Positions 1-10,786 of a stretch of DNA of 64,000 nucleotides are shown here, one piece after another. Source of the stretch: Leptogranulimonas caecicola (lineage in GTDB: Bacteria > Actinomycetota > Coriobacteriia > Coriobacteriales > Atopobiaceae); contig NZ_AP025285.1 of assembly GCF_023168405.1 (NCBI RefSeq), positions 1,937,236 through 2,001,235 on the forward strand, written 5' to 3'. Within the stretch, counting starts at the first letter, position 1, and every line of letters starts with the position of its first letter. The position numbers and the translations under genes are program-made. The notes under the pieces were generated by a model that was not told the origin of the DNA, made no database searches, and saw only the letters and a program-made list of their open reading frames with translations.

Positions 1-292
1 TGTCGGCGTCGGCGGCGCTGGGACCAGAAGCGTCGTCCGAGTCTTGGAAGTTGGGCTTCTCGGCAGGGTCGAGGAGCTCGGCGGGAGCGTCCTCTCCATA
101 GATCAGCTGGTCGAGGGTGACTCCGTAGAGGCGGGCGAGGGCGATGAGGTTGTCGGTGTCGGGGCTGGATTCTGTGCGCTCCCATTTGGAGACTGCCTGA
201 CGGGAGACTCCGAGCTTTTGGGCCAGTTGCTCCTGGGTGAGGCCATGCTGGCGGCGGAGGGTGGCGAGGCGCTCGGCGATGGAGACGTTCAT
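1..292 (-). CDS. XRE-family HTH transcriptional regulator (partial, cut by left edge)
   Basis: Reading the minus strand from the ATG at 292-290 gives an open frame that runs off the left edge (97 codons visible). The product begins MNVSIAERLATLRRQHGLTQ and continues with GVSRQAVSKWERTESSPD, a textbook Cro/CI-type helix-turn-helix at residues 6-60: helix 2 LTQEQLAQKLG, turn VSRQ, recognition helix AVSKWE. The visible tail, from residue 70, is acidic and linker-like. Many family members carry a C-terminal membrane or sensor domain, but that part is outside the window. It lies downstream of serS on the same strand, separated by a strong terminator, so it is probably transcribed separately. The DNA target is unknown. 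Confidence 0.85.
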   Translation of the reverse strand, partial: MNVSIAERLATLRRQHGLTQEQLAQKLGVSRQAVSKWERTESSPDTDNLIALARLYGVTLDQLIYGEDAPAELLDPAEKPNFQDSDDASGPSAADAD

Positions 293-403
293 GGGCGTGC
301 CTTCCTGTGCGGTGGGCTGCGGGATGAAGTGGTGCGGTTCCATTGGTTCCAGCGTGCCAAGAAGGCCGGTTGCGTGCCACCGCTTTTGGGTTGAGAATCG
401 AAA

Positions 404-434
404 ACGCCTCCGCAACGAGGGGTTGCGGAGGCGT
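404..434 (-). terminator. Intrinsic terminator of serS
   Basis: Perfect 13-bp stem, ACGCCTCCGCAAC (404-416) with GTTGCGGAGGCGT (422-434), and a 5-nt loop. On the minus strand the stem is followed by TTTTCGATT. It lies about 30 bp past the serS stop and upstream of the XRE gene. Confidence 0.85.
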
Positions 435-466
435 GTTAGCGCAGGTAGATCGAGGTGTAGGGAGCG

Positions 467-1762
467 CTAGGCGTTGATGGATTCCTCTGGGGTGATGAGG
501 GTCACGCCGCCCATGTAGGGAACCAGGGCCTCGGGAACGGTGACGGTGCCGTCCTCGTTTTGGTAGTTCTCGATGATGGCGGCCATGGCGCGGCCCACGG
601 CGAGGCCGCTTCCGTTGAGGGTGTGCACATAGCGGGTGCCCTTGAACTCGCTGGGGTCCTTGTAGCGGATGTTGGCGCGACGGGCCTGGAAGTCCCAGCA
701 GTTGGAGCAGCTGGAGATCTCCTTGTAGTTGTGGTAGCTGGGCAGCCACACCTCGAGGTCGTAGGTCTTGGCGGCGGAGAAGCCCAGGTCGCCGGAGCAA
801 AGGGTCACCACATGGTAAGGCAGGCCCAGGGCCTGGAGGCAGAGCTCGGCCTCGTGGGTCATGGCCTCAAGCTGGTTCATGGAGTCCTCGGGGCGGGCGA
901 ACTTGACCATCTCCACCTTGTCGAACTCATGCACGCGGATGATGCCGCGGGTGTCGCGGCCAGCGCTGCCTGCTTCCTCGCGGAAGCAGGGGGTGAAGGC
1001 GGTGTACTTGAGGGGCAGCTTGTCGCCGTTGATGACCTCGTCGCGGTGGATGTTGGTGAGCATGACCTCGGCGGTGGGGATGAGGTAGAGGTTGGGCTCT
1101 ACGTGGAAGAGATCATCTTCGAACTTGGGCAGCTGGCCGGTGCCGTAGAGGGTCTCGGCGTTGGTGATGACAGGGGGCCACCACTCCTTGAAGCCGGCCT
1201 TGATGTGCATATCGACGAAGAAGTTGATGAGGGCGCGCTCCAGGCGGGCGCCCATGCCCCCCAGCAGGTAGAAGCGGCTGCCGGCGATCTTCACGCCGCG
1301 CTCGAAGTCGATAATGCCCAGCTCAGGGCCAAGATCCCAGTGGGCCTTGGCCTCAAAGTCGAACTGGCGCGGGGTGCCCCACTTGCGGACCTCGACGTTC
1401 TCGGAGTCATCCTTGCCCTCCGGCACCGAGGCGTCGGGGATGTTGGGGATGCGGCTCATGAGGTCGTGGAGCTCTTGCTCTACCTGGCCACGACGGTCTT
1501 CCAGCTGGGAGATGCGGCTCTTATCGGCAGCCACCTGGGCCTTGAGCTGGTCCGCCTCGTCGCGCTTGCCCTCGCGCATGAGGGCGCCGATCTCCTTGGA
1601 CGCCTTGTTGCGCGCAGCCTGGAGGGCCTCGGCCTGGGCGATGGTGGAGCGGCGCTCGGCCTCGAGCTCGAAGAACTTCTCACGGTCCCAGGAGCCGTGG
1701 CGCGCCTCCATGGCGGCGTCGACGACCTGGGGATTCTCTCGTACGAACTTGATATCGAGCAT
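467..1762 (-). CDS. serS: Seryl-tRNA synthetase (class II)
   Basis: Cytosolic enzyme that charges tRNA-Ser with serine using ATP. The product is 431 residues, the usual length. The N-terminal ~110 residues form the Lys/Glu-rich coiled-coil arm that contacts the long variable arm of tRNA-Ser. The class II core follows, with motif 2 ([20 protein letters not shown]) and motif 3 ([19 protein letters not shown]). The ATG at 1762 opens with [14 protein letters not shown], typical of the family, and is preceded by a GCGGGG-like ribosome site. It is a single gene: a terminator follows it, and upstream lies a divergent small membrane-protein gene. No T-box leader is evident in the 150-bp upstream gap. 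Confidence 0.97.
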   Translation of the reverse strand: MLDIKFVRENPQVVDAAMEARHGSWDREKFFELEAERRSTIAQAEALQAARNKASKEIGALMREGKRDEADQLKAQVAADKSRISQLEDRRGQVEQELHDLMSRIPNIPDASVPEGKDDSENVEVRKWGTPRQFDFEAKAHWDLGPELGIIDFERGVKIAGSRFYLLGGMGARLERALINFFVDMHIKAGFKEWWPPVITNAETLYGTGQLPKFEDDLFHVEPNLYLIPTAEVMLTNIHRDEVINGDKLPLKYTAFTPCFREEAGSAGRDTRGIIRVHEFDKVEMVKFARPEDSMNQLEAMTHEAELCLQALGLPYHVVTLCSGDLGFSAAKTYDLEVWLPSYHNYKEISSCSNCWDFQARRANIRYKDPSEFKGTRYVHTLNGSGLAVGRAMAAIIENYQNEDGTVTVPEALVPYMGGVTLITPEESINA

Positions 1763-1914
1763 GGGGCCCCGCTTTCTTGTGGGTTGACACTACTGCTATT
1801 TGGGCGATTTATCAGTATATACTTGCCACTACTACTTGTTGGATACTACCCCGGGCTTCCTGTCGCAACGGCGCGACCCGGCCATTGGGCACATCTTGCA
1901 CCGAAAGGTTAACC

Positions 1915-2127
1915 ATGGACTTCTTTAGCTGGCTTTTTGATACGCGCGCAGGCGTGGCCTGCCTGTTCATTGGCGGCATCATCCTGTGCCTCATCATCGC
2001 GTTCGTGCTGGAGCGCCGCACGCGCAAGCAGTACTTCAACCATGAGAAGACCGACGACGAGGAAGGCGGGATCTTCTCGGGTGTTTTTGGCGACGACGAT
2101 GAGGACTCCGACTCCAAGCAGCGCTGA
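1915..2127 (+). CDS. Small single-pass membrane protein, function unknown
   Basis: 70 residues. The ATG at 1915 is preceded by GAAAGG at a good distance. Residues 12-36 (GVACLFIGGIILCLIIAFVL) form one transmembrane helix, followed by a positive ERRTRKQ stop-transfer patch. The C-terminus is very acidic (TDDEEGG, GDDDEDSDS), suggesting a short cytoplasmic tail. Divergent from serS, with a hairpin terminator about 170 bp downstream. No family is recognised; the hydrophobic segment and ribosome site are the only support for coding. Confidence 0.65.
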   Translation: MDFFSWLFDTRAGVACLFIGGIILCLIIAFVLERRTRKQYFNHEKTDDEEGGIFSGVFGDDDEDSDSKQR

Positions 2128-2170
2128 TGGAGCGGTGAAACACAGCGGATGCCGAACGGCAACGTGTGGT

Positions 2171-2240
2171 TCGCGAGGCAGCTTCTGTGGTGCGCGAGGC
2201 AGCTGGCTTCTGCGATGCGCGGGACGAGCAGCTTCTGTGG
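2171..2240 (+). repeat. Three imperfect short tandem repeats
   Basis: Copies around 2171-2190, 2191-2214 and 2221-2240 share the core GAGGCAGCTTCTGTGG, or close variants of it. They lie in non-coding DNA after the small membrane-protein gene. Function unknown. Confidence 0.5.
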
Positions 2241-2296
2241 TTCGCAGGATAAGTATTGCAGATCCCTCTGATTTTATGCTTCATTTGCTACATATT

Positions 2297-2367
2297 GGGC
2301 CCCTGGGCCTTCGAGAGCTTCTTGACGCACCAGCTAGGAAGCTCTTCAGCTAGGGGCTCTTTTTTTA
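2297..2367 (+). terminator. Nested-stem terminator for the plus-strand small gene
   Basis: Outer stem GGGCCCCT (2297-2304) with AGGGGCTC (2352-2359), inner stem GAGCTTC (2315-2321) with GAAGCTC (2338-2344), then a run of eight T. It faces a tRNA transcribed towards it. Confidence 0.6.
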
Positions 2368-2384
2368 TGGATCATCGCGGCATG

Positions 2385-2408
2385 AAAAAAGGAGCCTTGA
2401 GGGGCTCC
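2385..2408 (-). terminator. Terminator of tRNA-Leu
   Basis: Stem GGAGCC (2391-2396) with GGCTCC (2403-2408). Read on the minus strand it is followed by TTTTTT (2390-2385). It starts about 10 bp after the tRNA 3' end. Confidence 0.75.
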
Positions 2409-2418
2409 TGAGAAAGTC

Positions 2419-2505
2419 TGGTGCGGGCGAAAGGACTTGAACCTTCATGAGATTGCTCTCATACGGACCTGAACCGTACGCGTCTGCCAATTCCGCCACG
2501 CCCGC
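2419..2505 (-). tRNA. tRNA-Leu (anticodon CAG)
   Basis: 87-nt minus-strand gene with a GCGGGCG/CGCCCGC acceptor stem and encoded CCA (2421-2419). The anticodon stem TACGG/CCGTA closes the loop TTCAGGT, giving anticodon CAG. It has the long variable arm typical of tRNA-Leu and a GGTTCAAGTCC T-arm. Confidence 0.95.
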
Positions 2506-2734
2506 GTAGCTAGGTTAGTATGCCACACTTTTACCGCCTGTGGCAAAGTTTTTTTGATCGCACCTATGAGCCCGTTTCTCCACATAAGCTCTCCTTGATT
2601 TGGCGCAGGGACGGGCAAGAGTGCCTCGGCTCAGCGGGGATGCTACACTAGGAAGCCAAAGAGTCGCAGGTACCCATCGGTGCCTGCAGACAAAAGTCGT
2701 CCATTCGCACCCCATACACACCAAGGACGTCGTT

Positions 2735-4732
2735 ATGGCCCCATTCAACCAAGAGATGCCTTCGCAGGCTGGACCCTCTCGCACGGGTCGCGGCGCCTAC
2801 GGCGCTGGCGCTGCAGGCGGCCTAGGGATGGCGGGTGGAGGCGAGAGTTTTGCATCCCCCCAGCTGTTGGGGCGCTACCGCATCATAGAGCAGCGCGACC
2901 AGGGCGGCTTTGGCTCCGTGTTGGTGTGCTGGGACGTGCGCCTGCAGCGACGCGTGGCCATCAAGTGCCTACCGCTGGAATCCCAGGATCCCGAGGTCTA
3001 TGCCCAGGCGGGCTACGATGCCGCAGGGTACAGCCCAGCGGGCTGGGGCGCTGGCGGGGCAGGTGGCGCGGGCTGGGGCGCGGGGAACGCCGCAGGCTAT
3101 GGGGTCGATGCCGCAGTGGCAGAGGCGCTGGCAGAGGCCCGGGCGTCAAGCGCGCTTACGCATCCCAACATCGTCACGGTGCACGACTTTGCGGTGGACG
3201 ATCAGTTCGCCTACATAGTCATGGAGTACGTGGACGGCGTGACCCTTTCTGAGTTGATGGGCCGCGTCGAGGGCGGCGTGCTTATATGGTGCGAGGTGGC
3301 CTACGTGTTGCAGTCGGTGGCCTCGGCGCTCTCCTACGCCCACGACCACGGCGTGCTGCATCTGGACATCAAGCCCGCAAACATCATGATCGACAAAACC
3401 GGCGCGGTGAAGCTGGCAGACTTTGGCATGGCCTCGCTGGCCTCGGCGGCCGGCTGGGACGATGCCCGAGGCGGCACGGTGGGCTACATGCCTCCCGAGC
3501 AGCTCTGCGGCGAGCTGGTGGACGAGCGCACCGACGTCTTTTCGCTGGCAACCGTCTGCTATCAGGCGCTTACGGGACGGGCGCCCTTCTCGGCCCCTAC
3601 GGCCGAGAAGTCGCTCAAGCTGGAACAAAAGGGGGCGCCGCCGCTGGACTCGGTGGAAGCCGAGCTGGCTGGCCCCGTGACTTTGGCTTTCGAAAGCGCC
3701 ATGAGCGCCGATCCAGCCGCGCGCATGGTGGATCCGCTGGAGCTGGCGGGCGAAGTGGTGCCGTCGCTGGGAGACCCTGAGGAAGGTCGGGCTTCCATCT
3801 GCGGGCTGCTGGACCAGGCGGAGGAAGGCGAAGAGTTCGATGAGTCGGCCTGGAGGGCGATGGACCCGCCTGGCCGCCGCATCCCATGGCTTGCGGATTT
3901 TGTGTGTGTCGCCGCCGACGCCCTGGCCGCATTCCTCGTGACCAGCTGGGCCTGCCAGAGCTTGGGATTGCCCCTGAGCTGGGTGAGCGTCCTGGCACCT
4001 GCCGCCTGCGCAGCCCTCACCGCGCTCGCTCCCATGGTGGGCGCCTGCACTACGCTACTGGTTGCCTGTGTGGCGACGGGCTCGGTTGCCTTCGGCGCGG
4101 GCGGTCTGTTGCCCGCCCTGGGCTGGGGCGCCGCGGTGGCGGTGCCTACCCTGCTCTGGGTGGTGCGCGTGCTGCCTTGGCTGCCGAGAAACTCCAGCCG
4201 CCTGGCCTGCATCTCTCTGCTCGCAGGGCCGGCTGCCGGGTCGCCGGCGGTGAGCCCGGGCATTGCCGGCTATGGGCTGCCGCCTGCCGTGGCGGCCCTC
4301 ACCAGCGCCCTGTCGTCCCTGCTCGCGCTGGTAGTGCGCGCAGGAGCAGGCGGCAACGCCGGAGGCAGCCTCTTCTTTGCAGCGGGAGCCGCAGGAAGCG
4401 CTGCAAGCTCTGCCGGCGGCATGGGCCCTCTGGCTGCCGTGGGAGCGGCGGTGTGCGTGGTGGGCTTCTCGGCATTGGCGGCTGCAGCAGCGTCCTGGTG
4501 CGGCGCCAAAGGCAGCCCGGGGCGCGTGGCGGCAGGGCAGCTTTTGGCGGTCGTCCTCATGCTGGTAGGGCTTTGCGTGGCTTCAGGTCTGGAGAATGGC
4601 CAGATATGGGCCGCTCCATCAGTTCAGGCCACGGCCGTTGCGGTAGGCTCAGGAGTACTCATGCTCCTCATGGTCGCGCTGTTTGGCATCCCCACGGCGC
4701 GCCGGGAAGGTGAAGACAGTGAACTTCCTTAA
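2735..4732 (+). CDS. Membrane-anchored Ser/Thr protein kinase-like protein with Gly/Ala-rich insertion
   Basis: 665 residues. The ATG at 2735 follows AAGGA; the longer frame back to 2600 has no comparable site. Residues 48-340 form a Hanks-type kinase fold: degenerate glycine loop DQGGFGSV (55-62), ATP lysine K77 in VAIK, likely helix-C Glu near 134, catalytic loop HLDIKPAN (209-216) and DFG (229-231). The usual HRD arginine is leucine, so this is a non-RD kinase that should not need activation-loop phosphorylation in the usual way. A Gly/Ala/Tyr-rich insertion at about 90-124 separates the ATP lysine from helix C. Residues ~420-655 are hydrophobic with several membrane helices and no PASTA repeats. 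It heads the FHA/phosphatase/RodA-PbpA operon and overlaps the next gene by 14 bp. Its substrates, perhaps the FHA proteins, are inferred from context only. Confidence 0.85.
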   Translation: MAPFNQEMPSQAGPSRTGRGAYGAGAAGGLGMAGGGESFASPQLLGRYRIIEQRDQGGFGSVLVCWDVRLQRRVAIKCLPLESQDPEVYAQAGYDAAGYSPAGWGAGGAGGAGWGAGNAAGYGVDAAVAEALAEARASSALTHPNIVTVHDFAVDDQFAYIVMEYVDGVTLSELMGRVEGGVLIWCEVAYVLQSVASALSYAHDHGVLHLDIKPANIMIDKTGAVKLADFGMASLASAAGWDDARGGTVGYMPPEQLCGELVDERTDVFSLATVCYQALTGRAPFSAPTAEKSLKLEQKGAPPLDSVEAELAGPVTLAFESAMSADPAARMVDPLELAGEVVPSLGDPEEGRASICGLLDQAEEGEEFDESAWRAMDPPGRRIPWLADFVCVAADALAAFLVTSWACQSLGLPLSWVSVLAPAACAALTALAPMVGACTTLLVACVATGSVAFGAGGLLPALGWGAAVAVPTLLWVVRVLPWLPRNSSRLACISLLAGPAAGSPAVSPGIAGYGLPPAVAALTSALSSLLALVVRAGAGGNAGGSLFFAAGAAGSAASSAGGMGPLAAVGAAVCVVGFSALAAAAASWCGAKGSPGRVAAGQLLAVVLMLVGLCVASGLENGQIWAAPSVQATAVAVGSGVLMLLMVALFGIPTARREGEDSELP

Positions 4733-6020
4733 CGTGTTCGAAGAGCGCATCTCTGGTCTGTTTGGCGATTCCGCCCAGGCTGCCGCGCCCTTCTCCTTTA
4801 AAAAGCTTGCCAAGAAGGCCTCGAGCGAGCTGGAAAAAGAGACCTACGTGATCAACGGCGTAGATACGGCTCCTGCCCTGTTCACGGTGCTTATATCGGC
4901 AGACGACGATGCCGCCATGCGCCCTCTTTACGCCAGCCTCACCCAGGAGACGGCCCTGTTTTTGGAGGCCCATGCCCAGCGCCGCGGCTACACCTTTGTG
5001 GGCGCGCCGCTGGTGCGCTTCATGGTGGACCCGTCGCTCAAGCACGGCAAGTTCTCCGTGTTTGCAGAGAATGTCGACGCCCGTACCCTGGATCATCTGC
5101 GGGTGGAGGAGCAAGAGGTGCTCTCGGGCGCCCCTGCCGCCGCCCCTGCGCAGGGTCGCGCTGCAGCCACTCCGCGCGCCGCCGCCTCTGCCCGCCCCCG
5201 CGCCAACGCGCTGGAAGCGGGCCTGGGCCCCATCGGCAGCCCGGTGGCAGACGGCGCAGATGCCGGCTTGGACGTCATCAGCCCCAGCACCGTGCTGGAC
5301 GTGGTGGAAGACGCCTACATCTCCGAGCAGCCCGGCGTCCCTGTCGCGCGTCCCGAGGCCCCCATGGGCCCCAACCTGGCGCTGCGTCCGGAGCCCGCGG
5401 CTCCCTATGCCGACAATGGCGTGCCCCAGGCAGCTGTCCCGGCCGCCGGCGCCCCGTCCTTCTCGGCAGCAGAGAATGCGTCTGCCGCTGGCGCCGGTGC
5501 GCCAAGCCGCAGGCATGCTGCCTCGACCCCCCTGGTAAACCCCCATGCGGACGGCTCTTACAGCGCCACCCCCAGCTATGCCGGCTACGACGTGCCCGGC
5601 GCCCCGGCTCCCGTGGCGCCCTCGGTGCAGCAGCCAGCCGCATCGGTCCCTGGGCCTACCATGGCCCCTCCCACCCAGCGCCGCAACGTGCCCCTGGTAA
5701 ACCCGCGGGCAGGGGCCGCGCCTCGTGCGACGGGCCCTTCGGCGGTGCTCATCGACCGCCAGAGCGGGCGCACCTATGCCTGCACCTCCGACCGCTGCAT
5801 CATTGGCCGCGAGCGCACCACCGGCGGCATCGTGCTGCACGACCCCAACGTGAGCCGCCGCCATGCAGAGCTGTCCTATCAGGGCGGCCACTGGCTCATC
5901 AGCGACCTCAAGTCCATGAACGGCACCCTGGTGAACGACGTGGACATCGAGCGCTGCGTGCTGCGCGACGGCGACCTCATCACGCTGGGGCTTACGAACC
6001 TTGAGTTCCGGGAGGGCTGA
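4719..6020 (+). CDS. fhaA: FhaA-like protein (DUF3662 plus C-terminal FHA domain)
   Basis: 433 residues if translation starts at the GTG at 4719, which follows GGGAAGG with 8-nt spacing. An earlier ATG at 4683 lacks such a site. The N-terminal ~115 residues resemble DUF3662 of mycobacterial FhaA (NFLNVFEERISGLFGD). A long Pro/Ala-rich, probably disordered linker follows (~116-340). The C-terminal forkhead-associated domain shows IIGRE, SRRHAEL and SMNGTLVND, the phosphothreonine-binding signature. In mycobacteria FhaA binds phosphorylated partners in cell-wall synthesis. Here it overlaps the kinase gene upstream and the fhaB-like gene downstream, so co-translation is likely. Confidence 0.88.
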   Translation: MNFLNVFEERISGLFGDSAQAAAPFSFKKLAKKASSELEKETYVINGVDTAPALFTVLISADDDAAMRPLYASLTQETALFLEAHAQRRGYTFVGAPLVRFMVDPSLKHGKFSVFAENVDARTLDHLRVEEQEVLSGAPAAAPAQGRAAATPRAAASARPRANALEAGLGPIGSPVADGADAGLDVISPSTVLDVVEDAYISEQPGVPVARPEAPMGPNLALRPEPAAPYADNGVPQAAVPAAGAPSFSAAENASAAGAGAPSRRHAASTPLVNPHADGSYSATPSYAGYDVPGAPAPVAPSVQQPAASVPGPTMAPPTQRRNVPLVNPRAGAAPRATGPSAVLIDRQSGRTYACTSDRCIIGRERTTGGIVLHDPNVSRRHAELSYQGGHWLISDLKSMNGTLVNDVDIERCVLRDGDLITLGLTNLEFREG

Positions 6021-6429
6021 TGATCGACCTCGTCCTCTTTATTGGCCGCATCCTTTTGGTGGTGTTGCTCTACCTGTTTTTGTTCGCGGTCATGCGCACC
6101 GGCATTGGCCTGGTGAAAGGGCAGCGAAAAGACTCCGCCATCTGGACCTTGGACCTGGAGAAGGGGCCTCGCAACCTGCGCGGCCTCCATGTGGACATGC
6201 TGGGGCCCGTGGTCATTGGCCGCTCCCCTAGCTGCGACATCGTCATCGACGAGCCCTTTGTGAGCGCCAACCACGCGCGCCTCACCCTCCAGGGCCCGGC
6301 GCTGGTGCTGGAAGATCTGGAATCCACCAACGGCACCATGGTCAACGGCCGCGAGGTCACCGAGCCCGTCACCCTGCGCGACGGCGACGACCTGCAGGTA
6401 GGCGACGCCGTGCTTCGAGTGAGCCGCCG

Positions 6430-6433
<4 letters not shown>
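6020..6433 (+). CDS. fhaB: FhaB/FipA-like membrane FHA protein
   Basis: 137 residues. The ATG overlaps the preceding TGA (TGATG), indicating translational coupling. One N-terminal membrane helix (VLFIGRILLVVLLYLFLFAV, ~4-23) is followed by a cytoplasmic FHA domain (~55-135) with IGRSPSCDIVI, SANHARL and STNGTMVNG, the residues that hold phosphothreonine. The layout equals mycobacterial FhaB (FipA), which sits between fhaA and pstP. It probably reads phosphorylation by the kinases of this operon. Confidence 0.88.
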
Positions 6434-7757
<1,324 letters not shown>

Positions 7758-7761
<4 letters not shown>

Positions 7762-10658
7762 ACCTGAACCCCTACGCCACTGCGACCTCGCCCGATCCCT
7801 TGGAGCGGGGAGCCAATCGCCGCACCACCGAGCTGCTGCTGCTCATCGCAGGTGCAGTGCCGGTGCTGCTCATCTATGCCATGTACGTCATCGACACGGG
7901 CACCGCCCTGTCGCTGGAGACCGTCTCGGTGCCTCTGAGCCTCTTCGCCGCCTTTGCGGCGGCCCATGTGGCGGTGCGCTTCTTGGCCCCCGGCGCAGAC
8001 CCGGCGATCCTGCCCATCGTGTTCGTGCTCTCCGGCATAGGCATCACCTTTGTGACCCGGCTGGCCCCAAACTCGGCCATGTCCCAGGTCATGTGGCTGT
8101 TCGTCTCGGTAGCCGCCATGGTGGCCACCCTGTTTTTGGTAAAGAACCTCGATGCCTTGGCCGACTACAAGTACACCATCGGCATCGCCGGCGTGGTGCT
8201 TATTCTGCTGCCCATGGTCTTTGGCGTGGCCCACTACGGCTCCAAGCTGTGGCTGCAGATCGGCCCCTTCTCCTTCCAGCCCGGCGAGCTGGCAAAGATC
8301 GCCATCGTGCTCTTTTTGGCCAGCTACCTGGCGGCCAATCGCGAGCTGCTCTCGGCTTCCAGCCGCAAGTACGGCCCCCTCACCCTGCCGGCGCCCCGCA
8401 TGCTGCTGCCCATCCTTCTCATGCTGGGACTCACCTTGCTCATCGTGGTCTTCGAGCGCGACCTGGGCAGCGCCCTGCTCTTCTACACCATCTTTGTGGT
8501 GATGCTCTACGTGGCCACGGGCCGCGTGAGCTATGTGGTGGTGTCGGTGGCGCTTTTGGCCCTGGCGGCGGTGGCCTGCTACTTCCTCTTTGGCCACGTG
8601 CGCACGCGCTTTGACATCTGGCTAGACCCCTTTGCAGACGCCCAGGGCGGTGGCCTGCAAATCGTGCAATCCCTCTACTCCCTGGCCGACGGCGGCCTCT
8701 TCGGCGCCGGCGTGGGCAAGGGCATGCCCGAGCTCATCCCGGTGGTGGCCTCAGACTTCATCTTCTCGGCCATAGGCGAGGAAATGGGCCTTTTGGGCGC
8801 CAGCGCCGTGCTGCTGCTCTTCATGCTCTTTGCGGTGCGCGGCTTTGCCACCGCGGCCCGCGCCAAGTCTGACATGGCAGCCTTCACTGCGGCAGGCCTC
8901 ACCACCTCCATCTGCTTCCAAGCCTTCCTCATTGTGGGCGGCGTCACCAAGTTCTTGCCGCTCACAGGCGTCACGCTGCCCTTCATGAGCCAAGGCGGCT
9001 CCTCGCTTTTGGCGAGCTTCATCGCCGTGGGCCTGCTGCTTCGCTGCGGCGACCAAGGCACCGGCCACTCCGTGCTGGTGAGCGGCTCGGGCACCACCGG
9101 CGCCGAGATCACCCCGGCGCTTCATGCCCACGGCACCTCCCAGAGCTTCGAGGCCCTTAAAAACAGCCCTTATGCACGCATTTCCCGCGGCATGGAGACC
9201 CCGGAGTCCGGCGTGCTGGGGCGCGTGGCCCTCTCCTCGCGCCTCACTGCCCTGGTGACCTTCTTCACCGTCCTGTTCGCGCTGCTCATCGCCAACCTCA
9301 CCTTCATCCAGGTGATCAAGGCTTCCGACTACCAGAACCTGCCCATCAACAACCACACCATCGCCCGCTCCTCCAAGGTGCAGCGCGGCGCCATCATCAC
9401 TTCCGACGGCGTGACTCTGGCCGAGTCGCTCCAACAGGCAGACGGCACCTACGTGCGCAGCCATCCTGCTGGGGATCTCGCCATCCATACGGTGGGCTAC
9501 ATCTCCACCCAATACGGCGCCACCGGCATCGAGCAGTCCATGAACACCTCGCTCACCGGCCATGCCGACTACACCAGCTGGCGCAGCGCCTTGAACGCCC
9601 TCTCGGGCAAGGAGCAGCCGGGCGACACCGTGGTGCTCACCTTGAACTCCAAGATCCAAAAGGCCGCCGACGAGGCCCTCCAGGGCTACACCGGCGCCAT
9701 CGTGGTGCTCGATCCTTCCACGGGCGCAGTGTTGGCCAAGGCAAGTTCGCCCACCTATAGCTACGACGATCTCTCCTCGGTCATTTCCGGCCAAAGCGGG
9801 GAAGGCGCCCTGGTGGACCGCACCACCCAGTCGCTCTACGCGCCGGGCTCCACCTTCAAGGCCGTGACGCTGTCTGCAGCCCTGAACTCCAAGCTTGCCA
9901 CGCTGGACAGCCAGTGGGACGCCCCGGCTTCCATGGACATCGGCGGCGCCGCGGTGACCAACGACGGCAACCGCGAGTACGGCACCATCAGCCTGAGGAA
10001 GGCCTTCGCGGTCTCCTCCAACGTGGTCTTTGGCCAGCTGGGCGTCAAGCTAGGCGCCCAAGCCCTGGTGGATGCCGCCAGGGCCTATGGCTACAACGGC
10101 ACCATCGGCCTGGACTTTGCCTGCACCCCCTCGGTTATGGCCAACCCGGCCGACATGACCGAATGGGAGACTGCCTGGGCCGCCTGCGGCCAGCCGGTAG
10201 GCGAGCACCAAGGCCCCATCGGCCCCCAGACCACCGTCATGCAGAATGCCGTTATCGCAGCGGCCATTGCCAACGGCGGCGTAGTGATGAATCCCTATGT
10301 GGTGGATTCGGTGCTTTCTCCCGAGGGCACAAAGATCTCAGCCACCACCCCTAAATCTTTGGGTCAAGCCATCTCTTCTGAGACCGCAACCCAAGTGAAG
10401 GAAGCTATGCTTGAGGTAGTTGACGACGGAAGCGGTTCTGCCGCCTCGGTCCCCGGCGTAGAAGTCGCCGGCAAGACCGGCACGGCAGAGACCGGATCCT
10501 CGGCCAACTCCCTCTTCATAGGGTTTGCCCCTGCGGATAAACCCACCATTGCCGTCTCCATCTGCGTGGAGGGCAACGGCGACAACGTGCGAGGGGTCGC
10601 CACCAGGCTGGCCTCGCGCATCATCGCCGCTTCCCTGCAAGTTCAGGCGGAGGGGTAA
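7758..10658 (+). CDS. RodA (SEDS glycosyltransferase)-PbpA (class B transpeptidase) fusion
   Basis: 966 residues, starting in a 4-bp overlap with pstP. Residues ~20-440 are a polytopic SEDS protein with [19 protein letters not shown] and [12 protein letters not shown], whose D333 aligns with the putative catalytic Asp of FtsW/RodA. A linker and a further helix (~492-515) lead to a penicillin-binding domain with S698-TFK (active serine), S753-SN and K906-TGT. One chain therefore holds the glycan polymerase and its partner transpeptidase. In mycobacteria these are adjacent rodA and pbpA in the same gene order. The frame is uninterrupted, so this looks like a true fusion. The pedestal between the second helix and the transpeptidase (~516-640) is short. 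Confidence 0.93.
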
Positions 10659-10786
10659 GAGATGGCCGCACCTGCACTATAGACGCACTTCAAATGTAGA
10701 ACTATTCACCACGAGGCATCACACACCACAGATCGCTGCACAAACGTGCCCATCCCTTAAGGCACGCGCACAGATAGGAGAGGGAT

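Noticed and set aside
44..394. Plus-strand open frame at the left edge
   Set aside because: It is the antisense shadow of the XRE regulator, whose minus-strand frame has a clear HTH.
560..1912. 450-codon plus-strand frame over serS
   Set aside because: Antisense to the complete seryl-tRNA synthetase; long shadows are expected in GC-rich genes.
1763..1914. T-box leader for serS
   Set aside because: The 150-bp gap shows no T-box core sequence or antiterminator stem, and it is shared with a divergent gene.
4668..5891. 407-codon minus-strand frame over fhaA
   Set aside because: Antisense shadow; fhaA has DUF3662 and FHA motifs and operon overlaps.
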